NCBI RefSeq assembly: GCF_013093415.1
Contig: NZ_JABFBC010000002.1
Span: 682,001 to 746,000, forward strand
DNA from: Halovulum dunhuangense
Lineage (GTDB): Bacteria > Pseudomonadota > Alphaproteobacteria > Rhodobacterales > Rhodobacteraceae
Length of the DNA stretch: 64,000 nt
Reading direction: 5' to 3'
Part shown: one piece after another, positions 57,778-64,000 of the stretch
Position numbering within the stretch: the first letter of the stretch is position 1
How the letters are laid out: the number at the start of each line of letters is the position of its first letter
Program-made: the position numbers and the translations under genes
The notes under the pieces: model-generated
Database searches by the model: none
What the model was told of the DNA's origin: nothing
What the model saw: only the letters and a program-made list of their open reading frames with translations

Positions 57778-58711
57778 TCCGCAGCCCATATCGCCCAATG
57801 CAGGCCCGCCGCCGCCACGGCAGGGGGCTTCGGCCACGGCCAGCGGCATCGGCCTGATGATCGCCTTCGCCGCCCTTGCGCCCTGGATCGACATCCTGGC
57901 CAAGATGGCGGCGGGCAGCATCCCGCCGGTGCAGATGAGCCTTGCACGGTTCGCGTTGCAGGCGGCTCTGCTTTTCCCCGTGGTCGCACTCACCGCCGGC
58001 CTGCGGCTGCCCGCGCCCCGCATCCTGCGCCTGCACTTGGCACGGGGCGTGCTGATGGCGCTGGCCTCGGTCGCCTTCATCGCGGCGGTGCAGGCGATGC
58101 CACTGGCCGACGCGATGGCGATCTTCTTCGTCACCCCCCTGATCCTGACCGCCCTCGGCGGACTGCTGCTGGGCGAGGAGGTCGGCTGGCGAAGGCTGTC
58201 GGCGTGCCTTGTGGGTTTTCTGGGCGCGATCCTGGTGGTGCGCCCGTCCTTCGCGGATCTGGGCTGGGTGGCGACCCTGCCGCTGGCCACCGCACTCTGC
58301 TTCGTGGCCTATATCCTGCTGACCCGCCGCCTGTCGGGATCCGAGGGGGCGGTCGCGATGCAGGCCTGGTCGGGGCTGTTCGGGACCCTGACCGCGGCAG
58401 CGCTGCTGGTCGTGGGGGCGTCGCTCGGCTGGGCCTCCTTCGCACCGGTCTGGCCCGATGCGGGGGGCTGGGCGCTGATGGCGGGCACCGGGATCGTGGC
58501 CACCGTCTCGCACCTGTTCCTGGTGGCAGCCTTCGCGCGGGCGCCAACCCCGATCCTTGCACCGCTCCAGTACCTGGAAATCGTCTCGGCCACGCTGTTC
58601 GGCTACTGGCTGTTCGGCGATTTCCCCGAACCGCTGACCTGGGCCGGCATCGCGATCATCGTGGGCTCGGGGCTGTTCGTGCTCTGGCGCGAGGCGCGGG
58701 TGCGGGGCTGA
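57770..58711 (+). CDS. EamA/DMT family transporter
   Basis: A 313-residue membrane protein with about ten helices in two EamA repeats ([40 protein letters not shown]). It is unlike the other EamA gene in this window and its substrate is unknown. The TTG at 57770, overlapping the dapE stop, is the only in-frame start ahead of the first helix; ATG at 57857 would cut into that helix. Start confidence is moderate. Confidence 0.82.
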   Translation: MPDPQPISPNAGPPPPRQGASATASGIGLMIAFAALAPWIDILAKMAAGSIPPVQMSLARFALQAALLFPVVALTAGLRLPAPRILRLHLARGVLMALASVAFIAAVQAMPLADAMAIFFVTPLILTALGGLLLGEEVGWRRLSACLVGFLGAILVVRPSFADLGWVATLPLATALCFVAYILLTRRLSGSEGAVAMQAWSGLFGTLTAAALLVVGASLGWASFAPVWPDAGGWALMAGTGIVATVSHLFLVAAFARAPTPILAPLQYLEIVSATLFGYWLFGDFPEPLTWAGIAIIVGSGLFVLWREARVRG

Positions 58712-58781
58712 CAGCCAGAGGCCCCGGGTCAGGCCCGGGGCGCGCCGTGCACCATCGGGACGCCTTGCCCTGAAACGGAAA

Positions 58782-58804
58782 AGGCCCGGCACTGTGCCGG
58801 GCCT
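58782..58804 (-). terminator. Terminator of the cox-type operon
   Basis: A near-perfect palindrome pairs AGGCCCGGCA with TGCCGGGCCT. On the minus strand it is followed by TTTTCCGTTT, so it ends the cox-type transcript just past the medium-subunit stop. The plus flank (CTTCC) is weak, but it may also help end the EamA transcript. Confidence 0.8.
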
Positions 58805-58827
58805 CTTCCATCCGTATCGACCCCTTG

Positions 58828-59616
58828 TCAGGCGGCCTTTACCGCCCGCTGGGTCATCACCCGCACCAGGTGCGCGCGGTATTCCGGCGTCGCGTGGATG
58901 TCGCCGATCATGCCCGAGGGATCGACCGACAGATCCGCCACCGCCTCGGGGGAGAAGTCGGCAGCCAGTGCCTTCTCGGCCTCTACCCAGCGGAACACGC
59001 CGGCATCGGATGCGCCGGTGACCGCGACGCGCACGATCGAGCCGTATTTGGCGACGAACACGCCCACCATCGCGAAACGCGAGGCCGGCTGCTCGAACTT
59101 CATGTAGGCGGCCCGCTCGGGGATCGGGAACTTCACCTCGGTGATGATCTCGCCTTCCTCGAGCGCGGTCGCGAACATGCCCTCGAAATAGTCGTCCGCG
59201 GCGATCTCGCGCGTGTTGGTCTTGACCGTCGCGCCCGAGGCAAGCACCGCCGCCGGATAGCAGGCGGCCGGGTCGTTGTTGGCAAGGCTGCCGCCGATGG
59301 TGCCGCGATTGCGGACCGCCGGATCCCCGATATGGCCCGCCAGATGCGCCAGCGCCGGGTAATGCGCCGCCGCCTCTGCCGCGACCACGGCATGGGGCGT
59401 CGCCGCCCCCACGCAAAGCCGCCCCTGATCGTCCATGCAGACGCCCCGCAGTTCCGGGATGCCGGTCAGGCTGACCAGCACCGAAGGCTGCGCCAGGCGC
59501 TGCTTCAGCGTCGGGATCAGCGTCTGCCCGCCCGAAAGCGGCTGCGCATCCTCGGCGGCAAGCGCCTTGACCGCCTCGTCGATGCTTGTGGGCCGCGCAA
59601 AGTCGAAGTTGTACAT
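58828..59616 (-). CDS. coxM: Molybdenum hydroxylase FAD subunit (CoxM-like)
   Basis: FAD-binding medium subunit of 262 residues. The FAD motifs are LSGGQTLIPTLKQRL (AGGHSL-like) and GTIGGSLANNDPAA. It passes electrons from the iron-sulfur subunit to an acceptor. It is the last gene of the S-L-M operon, 16 bp after coxL. Function follows the large subunit, whose signature is form II, so carbon monoxide oxidation is not assured. Confidence 0.88.
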   Translation of the reverse strand: MYNFDFARPTSIDEAVKALAAEDAQPLSGGQTLIPTLKQRLAQPSVLVSLTGIPELRGVCMDDQGRLCVGAATPHAVVAAEAAAHYPALAHLAGHIGDPAVRNRGTIGGSLANNDPAACYPAAVLASGATVKTNTREIAADDYFEGMFATALEEGEIITEVKFPIPERAAYMKFEQPASRFAMVGVFVAKYGSIVRVAVTGASDAGVFRWVEAEKALAADFSPEAVADLSVDPSGMIGDIHATPEYRAHLVRVMTQRAVKAA

Positions 59617-59632
59617 GTGTCCCAGTCCTTTC

Positions 59633-62005
59633 TCAGCGCGCCGCCTGGATCGCCTGCCATACCCGGCCCGGCGTCAGCGGCATGTCGATATGGGCGACCT
59701 TGATCCCGCCCGAGTTCAGCGCGTCGATCACCGCGTTCACGATCGCGGGCGGGCTGCCGATGGCGCCTGCCTCGCCGCAGCCCTTCACCCCCAGCGGGTT
59801 GTGGGTGCAGGGCGTCTGGCACGAGTGGTCCACATGGATCATCGGCAGATCGTCCGCCCGCGGCATCGCGTAGTCCATGTAGGAGGCTGACAGAAGCTGG
59901 CCGTTCGCGTCATAGACGCAGCCCTCGACCAGCGCCTGGCCGATACCCTGCGCCACGCCGCCATGGACCTGCCCCTCGACGATCATCGGGTTGATGACGT
60001 TGCCGAAGTCGTCCGCGGCGGCAAAGGCCACGACCTGCACCTTGCCGGTGTCGGGATCGACCTCCACCTCGGCGGCATAGGCGCCGGCCGGATAGGTGAA
60101 GTTGGCCGGATCGTAGAAGGCGGTTTCCTCCAGCCCCGGCTCGATGTTCTCGAGCGGGAAGTTGTGGGGGATATAGGCCTTCAGCGCGACCTCGCCCCAG
60201 GCCACCTTCTTGTCGGTGCCCTTGACCGAGAAGGCGCCGTTCTCGAACGAGATGTCGTCCTCGGCGGCCTCCATCATGTGGGCGGCGATCTTCCTGGCCT
60301 TGGCGATCACCTTCTCGGTGGCGCGCACCAGCGCCGAGCCGCACACCGCAAGACTGCGCGAGCCGTAGGTGCCCATCCCGAACGGGATCTTCGAGCTGTC
60401 GCCATGGACGACCTCGATCTGATCCTCGCCGATGCCCAGCATGTCGGCCACCACCTGCGCAAAGGCGGTCTCGTGGCCCTGGCCATGGCTGTGGGCGCCG
60501 ACCATCACGCTCAGGTTGCCGGTGGCGTTCACCCGGACGGTCGCGGCGTCGTAAAGACCCACGCGGCTGCCAAGCTGCCCCACCAGATTCGAGGGCGCGA
60601 TGCCGCAGGCCTCGATGTAGCTGACCACGCCCATGCCGCGCAGCTTGCCGCGCGACTCGCTTTCCTTGCGGCGGGCGGCGAACCCGGACACGTCGGCGAT
60701 TTCCAGCACCTTGTCCATGGTCGCGTCGTAATTGCCGGTGTCATAGACCAGCCCGACCGGGGTGGTGTAGGGGTACATGTCCGGCTTGACGAAGTTCTTG
60801 CGCCGCAGCTCGATCGGATCCACGCCCAGCTCGCGCGCCGCCTTGTCGATGATGCGCTCGATCGAATAGGTGGCCTCGGGCCGGCCGGCGCCGCGATAGG
60901 CGTCCACCGGGGCGGTGTTGGTGAAGACCGCCTTCACGTTCACATAGACGTTGGGCACCGTGTAGTTGCCCGCCATCAGCGTGCCGTGCAGGAAGGTCGG
61001 CGTCGCCGTCGAGAAGTTCGACAGGTAGGCGCCGACGTTGGCCAGCGTCTCGGTCCGGATGGCGAGGAACTTGCCATCGGCATCCAGCGCCAGCTCCATC
61101 TTCGTGACGTGGTCGCGGCCATGCGCGTCGGTCATGAACGATTCAGATCGCGTCGCCGTCCACTTCACCGGGCAGCCCAGCTTCTTCGCCGCCGCCAGCA
61201 CCAGCGCCTCTTCGCCGTAATGGTAGATCTTCGACCCGAAGCCGCCGCCCACATCGGGCGCGATCACCGTCAGCTTGTGCTCGGGGATGCCCAGCACGAA
61301 GGCCGAGATCAGCAGCCGGTGCAGATGCGGGTTCTGGCTGGTGGTGGTCAGCTTGTAGTCGCCGGTGCCCGGGTCGTACTCGCCCAGCGAGGCGCGAGGC
61401 TCCATCGCGTTCGGCACCAGCCGGTTGTTGACCAGCTCAAGCTTCGTGACATGGGCCGCCGACTTGATCGCGGCATCGGTCGCCTCGCGGTTGGCCTCGA
61501 TCCAGCCCCAGTCGAAACACTGGTTGGTCTCGATCTCGTCATGCACCAGCGGGCCGCCTTCCAGCGCCTTGCGCATGTCCACGACGGCGGGCAACTCCTC
61601 GATGTCGATCTCTATCGCCTCGGCAGCGTCGCGCGCCTGGGCCGCCGTCTCGGCGATCACCGCGGCATAGGCGTCGCCGATGTGGCGCACCTTGCCATGG
61701 GCCAGCACCGGGCGCTTGGGCTCCTTCATCGGGGTTCCGTCGCGGCTTTCGATGTACCAGCCGGCGGGATTGCCGCCCACATCCTTGAAATCCTCGCCGG
61801 TGAAGATCGCCAGAACGCCGGGCATCGCCGCCGCCCTGGTGGTGTCGATCGACCGGATCTTGCCATGCGCGACGCTCGAGCGCGCAAAGGCGGCGTGCAC
61901 CTGGCCCACCGCCGAGAAGTCATCCGTGTAACGTCCGCGTCCGGTCAGAAACCGGACATCCTCGCGCCGCTTCGAGCTGGCGCCGATACCGCTATCCTTG
62001 GGCAT
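59633..62005 (-). CDS. coxL: Molybdenum hydroxylase large subunit (form II CoxL-like)
   Basis: Molybdopterin-cytosine-dinucleotide subunit of 790 residues. The active-site loop reads AYRGAGR (residues 369-375), the form II signature, not the AYxCSFR of true form I CO dehydrogenase. The catalytic Glu745 is in [12 protein letters not shown], and QGQ-type [11 protein letters not shown] is conserved. Form II enzymes oxidise aldehydes, purines or other compounds, and CO activity is disputed. The ATG at 62003-62005 has GGGAGAACAGGAA upstream. No coxDEF or xdhC-like maturation genes are in the window. Confidence 0.9.
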   Translation of the reverse strand: MPKDSGIGASSKRREDVRFLTGRGRYTDDFSAVGQVHAAFARSSVAHGKIRSIDTTRAAAMPGVLAIFTGEDFKDVGGNPAGWYIESRDGTPMKEPKRPVLAHGKVRHIGDAYAAVIAETAAQARDAAEAIEIDIEELPAVVDMRKALEGGPLVHDEIETNQCFDWGWIEANREATDAAIKSAAHVTKLELVNNRLVPNAMEPRASLGEYDPGTGDYKLTTTSQNPHLHRLLISAFVLGIPEHKLTVIAPDVGGGFGSKIYHYGEEALVLAAAKKLGCPVKWTATRSESFMTDAHGRDHVTKMELALDADGKFLAIRTETLANVGAYLSNFSTATPTFLHGTLMAGNYTVPNVYVNVKAVFTNTAPVDAYRGAGRPEATYSIERIIDKAARELGVDPIELRRKNFVKPDMYPYTTPVGLVYDTGNYDATMDKVLEIADVSGFAARRKESESRGKLRGMGVVSYIEACGIAPSNLVGQLGSRVGLYDAATVRVNATGNLSVMVGAHSHGQGHETAFAQVVADMLGIGEDQIEVVHGDSSKIPFGMGTYGSRSLAVCGSALVRATEKVIAKARKIAAHMMEAAEDDISFENGAFSVKGTDKKVAWGEVALKAYIPHNFPLENIEPGLEETAFYDPANFTYPAGAYAAEVEVDPDTGKVQVVAFAAADDFGNVINPMIVEGQVHGGVAQGIGQALVEGCVYDANGQLLSASYMDYAMPRADDLPMIHVDHSCQTPCTHNPLGVKGCGEAGAIGSPPAIVNAVIDALNSGGIKVAHIDMPLTPGRVWQAIQAAR

Positions 62006-62192
62006 TTCCTGTTCTCCCTGAGTGACCGGGCGCTTGTCCCGGCCGTATCCTTGCGTGGTTCGATGATCCACCCGGGTCGCACCGCCGGGACTGATCCGTC
62101 TTTCGCCACCAGGCGCCGTTTTCCGGCGCGTCTTGTCTTCGTTCCATCAGGGCCCTGCCGCGCACCCCCTCGTGCGACGGGCCGGCGCCGGA

Positions 62193-62672
62193 TTATTCGG
62201 CCGCCAGCGGCTGAAGCCGCGCGGCCGCGGTCTGAACCGCCTTGACGATGTTGTGGTAGCCCGTGCAGCGGCAGATGTTGCCTTCCAGGTAGTCGCGGAT
62301 CTCGGCCTCGGTCGGGCTGGGGTTCTCCTTCAGCAGCGCCGCCGCCGACATCACCATGCCCGGCGTGCAGAAACCGCACTGAAGCCCGTGCTCGTCCTGG
62401 AACGCCTGCTGCACCACGCCCAGCGTCCCGTCCGGGTTGGCCATCCCCTCGATCGTCGCCACCTCGGCGCCGTCCGCCTCGGCTGCAAGCATCGTGCAGG
62501 ACTTCACCGCGACGCCGTTCACATGCACGACACAGGCGCCGCACTGCGAGGTGTCGCAGCCGACATGCGTCCCGGTCAGGTGCAGGTCGTCGCGCAGGAA
62601 CGACGACAGGAGCGTACGCCCCTCGACCGAACCGCGTCTTTCCTTGCCGTTGATTTTAAGCGAGATTTCCAA
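62193..62672 (-). CDS. coxS: Molybdenum hydroxylase [2Fe-2S] subunit (CoxS-like)
   Basis: Small iron-sulfur subunit of 159 residues with all eight cluster cysteines: Cys39, 44, 47 and 59 ([16 protein letters not shown]) and Cys99, 102, 134 and 136 ([17 protein letters not shown]). A TTG start at 62670-62672 is chosen because GGGAGGA lies about 8 bases upstream and it gives [14 protein letters not shown]. It is the first gene of the operon. The 187-bp gap to coxL shows no further gene. Confidence 0.92.
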   Translation of the reverse strand: MEISLKINGKERRGSVEGRTLLSSFLRDDLHLTGTHVGCDTSQCGACVVHVNGVAVKSCTMLAAEADGAEVATIEGMANPDGTLGVVQQAFQDEHGLQCGFCTPGMVMSAAALLKENPSPTEAEIRDYLEGNICRCTGYHNIVKAVQTAAARLQPLAAE

Positions 62673-62863
62673 GATCCCGTCCTCCCATAGTCGTTGGTGC
62701 GCGCGGGCGCAGGGCCCGTCGCGTCTCACTCTGAAACGGAATCGGGACGTTTGGAACCCATTTCTTCGAGCCGCCCGCGAAACTTTCTTCACGGCTTCGC
62801 GAGACATTCCGCCGCGCCGCAAGCGGGCTTGCAAGCCGCCCCTTCGCACCCGATAACAGGCCC

Positions 62864-63268
62864 ATGATCGGACGCCTGAACCATGTCGCCATCGCGGTGC
62901 CGGACCTTGACGCCGCCGCCGCGCAGTATCGTTCGACCCTGGGCGCCACGGTCGGCGAACGCCAGGACGAGCCAGCGCATGGCGTCACGGTCGTGTTCAT
63001 CACCCTGCCCAACACCAAGATCGAGCTTCTGCACCCGCTGGGCGCGAATTCCCCGATCGCGGGGTTCCTGGAAAAGAACCCGTCAGGCGGGATCCACCAC
63101 ATCTGCTACGAGGTCGACGACATCCTTGCCGCCCGCGACCGCCTGCGCGACGCGGGCGCCCGGGTGCTGGGCGACGGAGAGCCCAAGATCGGCGCGCATG
63201 GCAAGCCCGTGCTGTTTCTCCATCCCAAGGATTTCACCGGCACCCTGATCGAACTGGAGCAGGCATGA
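62864..63268 (+). CDS. mce: Methylmalonyl-CoA epimerase
   Basis: Interconverts (2R)- and (2S)-methylmalonyl-CoA on the way to succinyl-CoA; also active on ethylmalonyl-CoA in Rhodobacter. Of its 134 residues, metal ligands are His7 ([11 protein letters not shown]), His78 region ([12 protein letters not shown]) and the C-terminal Glu in GTLIELEQA. It overlaps DUF1467 by ATGA, an association conserved in alphaproteobacteria. It shares the ethylmalonyl-CoA route with the Mcd-type gene at 7011. Confidence 0.95.
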   Translation: MIGRLNHVAIAVPDLDAAAAQYRSTLGATVGERQDEPAHGVTVVFITLPNTKIELLHPLGANSPIAGFLEKNPSGGIHHICYEVDDILAARDRLRDAGARVLGDGEPKIGAHGKPVLFLHPKDFTGTLIELEQA

Positions 63269-63534
63269 CCATCACCGGGGCCATCGTCCTTTTCGCGGTC
63301 ATCTGGTTCATGTCGCTTCTGGTCGCATTGCCGCTGGGGCTGCGCACCCATGGCGATGCCGGGCAGAACACCCAGGCCGACCCGGCCTTCGCGCCGGTGA
63401 ATGCCAATGTGAAGCGCAAGATGATGTGGGTCACGCTGGTGACCTTCCTGCTCTGGGCGCCCCTGTGCCTGGTGATCGCGTCGGGCTGGATCAGCGTCTC
63501 CGACCTCGATTTCTACAACCGCTTCAACGACTGA
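63265..63534 (+). CDS. DUF1467 family membrane protein
   Basis: An 89-residue protein with two membrane helices (ITGAIVLFAVIWFMSLLVAL and MMWVTLVTFLLWAPLCLVIA) and the connecting GLRTHGDAG loop. DUF1467 genes usually follow mce in alphaproteobacteria; the function is unknown. It is translationally coupled to mce. Confidence 0.9.
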   Translation: MTITGAIVLFAVIWFMSLLVALPLGLRTHGDAGQNTQADPAFAPVNANVKRKMMWVTLVTFLLWAPLCLVIASGWISVSDLDFYNRFND

Positions 63535-63670
63535 ATCCTAAGGATCTGCGCGTTTTTCCGGCATTTGCGCAGGATAATTGCGCACGCCCGCGTGAATTGT
63601 GGCGAAAAGACTCGACAGGCGGCCCACGCTCCCTACCCTCATGGGGGCCAAGTGCAACAGGGAGCAAACG

Positions 63671-63859
63671 ATGAAACTGACCGGACTGTTGACGACCGCC
63701 TTCGTTCTGGGCCTTGCCGGCATGGCAAGCGCGGGTTGCATGGACATGACCACCGCGACCAAGGACATGACCCCTCTGCCGACCGCGGATGCCGGCAAGG
63801 CCACCGCGACGCCCTCGATCCTGCTGCCGCAGGACGGCGCCAAGACCGAGGAAGGCTGA
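63671..63859 (+). CDS. Small exported protein
   Basis: A 62-residue protein. MKLTGLLTTAFVLGLAGMASAG is a signal peptide, leaving about 40 Thr/Met/Lys-rich residues (CMDMTTATKDM). GGGAG lies upstream of the ATG at 63671. The Cys just after the signal could be lipidated but the -3 to -1 residues (ASAG) are not ideal. Function unknown. A terminator follows at 63891-63910. Confidence 0.72.
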   Translation: MKLTGLLTTAFVLGLAGMASAGCMDMTTATKDMTPLPTADAGKATATPSILLPQDGAKTEEG

Positions 63860-63890
63860 CACCTTCCCTCCAGGCCCACGACTATCCTTT

Positions 63891-63919
63891 CGGGACGGTA
63901 CGCCGTCCCGCTTTTCATT
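63891..63919 (+). terminator. Terminator after the small exported gene
   Basis: An 8-bp perfect stem (CGGGACGG, 63891-63898, with CCGTCCCG, 63903-63910), a TACG tetraloop and a CTTTTC tract on the plus strand. The minus-strand flank is A-rich, not T-rich. Confidence 0.8.
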
Positions 63920-64000
63920 CCGCCCCGCGCATCCGGTGCCGGTGGAACTGGTGGGTGAAGGCCGCGACCCCGATCACCGGCACGAACAGGTTCAGGACCG
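63915..64000 (-). CDS. C-terminal end of an unidentified gene (cut by window edge)
   Basis: Reading inward from the right edge on the minus strand there is an open frame ending at a TGA (63915-63917). The last residues read LNLFVPVIGVAAFTHQFHRH and then RMRGAE. A hydrophobic segment followed by a basic tail suggests the end of a membrane protein. Too little is visible to name it. Confidence 0.55.
   Translation of the reverse strand, partial: VLNLFVPVIGVAAFTHQFHRHRMRGAE

Noticed and set aside
59963-62245. 760-codon plus-strand frame opposite coxL
   Set aside because: Shadow of the molybdenum hydroxylase genes, with His/Arg/Asp-rich low-information sequence.

Overview
The window is a GC-rich, gene-dense chromosomal segment from an alphaproteobacterium, almost certainly a member of the Rhodobacterales (Rhodobacteraceae/Paracoccaceae type). 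The evidence is the hprK-chvG-chvI cluster divergent from pckA, the recO-era-rnc-lepB-acpS-pdxJ-rsh-rpoZ-folK block, a Mcd-type acyl-CoA dehydrogenase, a methylmalonyl-CoA epimerase followed by a DUF1467 gene, and an sqdBDC sulfolipid operon. Nearly all of it is core metabolism and housekeeping. I saw no insertion sequence, prophage, CRISPR array, rRNA or tRNA, and no gene-free stretch over 300 bp.

Layout. 1-9.2 kb: truncated hprK, chvG and chvI on the minus strand, then pckA (own terminator), a gamma-glutamyltransferase-like enzyme, a TauE/SafE permease, the Mcd-type dehydrogenase and a META lipoprotein. 9.2-18.7 kb: a long minus-strand housekeeping block (folK, rpoZ, rsh, DUF2062, pdxJ, a repeat-rich Gly/Met exported protein, acpS, lepB, rnc, era, DUF1491, recO), many genes overlapping by 4 bp. 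18.8-22.6 kb: plus-strand NYN nuclease, family-5 uracil-DNA glycosylase, ispH, DUF3429, a methyltransferase and rnhA. 22.6-31.6 kb: minus-strand DUF3253, ileS, a 903-residue DUF2339 membrane protein, and a YcjX/GNAT/YcjF cluster.

31.7-47 kb is mixed: truA, an esterase, an iron alcohol dehydrogenase, a candidate 6S-like RNA with its own terminator, a sulfotransferase, a LysE/Lrp divergent pair with a repeated operator-like sequence, argG, a chromate transporter, YggT, an RcnB-like protein, two transporters, mepA, a lipoprotein, a LOG protein and a threonine dehydratase-like enzyme. 47-54.5 kb: dapD, then an anomalous QueC-like PP-loop protein, a small conserved protein, sqdBDC (sulfoquinovosyl lipid) and pncAB (NAD salvage). 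54.5-64 kb: HAD phosphatase, DUF389, dapE, an EamA transporter, a coxSLM-type molybdenum hydroxylase with form II active-site signature, mce-DUF1467 and small exported proteins.

Themes. C2/C3 metabolism is represented by pckA, the Mcd-type enzyme and mce, consistent with an ethylmalonyl-CoA pathway. Lysine/peptidoglycan precursor synthesis has dapD and dapE. The envelope is served by mepA, lepB, ispH and the sqd genes, with ChvG/ChvI as an envelope/acid sensor. The least ordinary items are the lone QueC-like protein at 47980-49119, the structured RNA at 34916-35077, the 57-bp in-frame repeat in the exported protein at 13234-13842 and the 12-bp direct repeat between the LysE and Lrp genes. Everything here was read by eye; family names rest on motif recognition, not on database searches.
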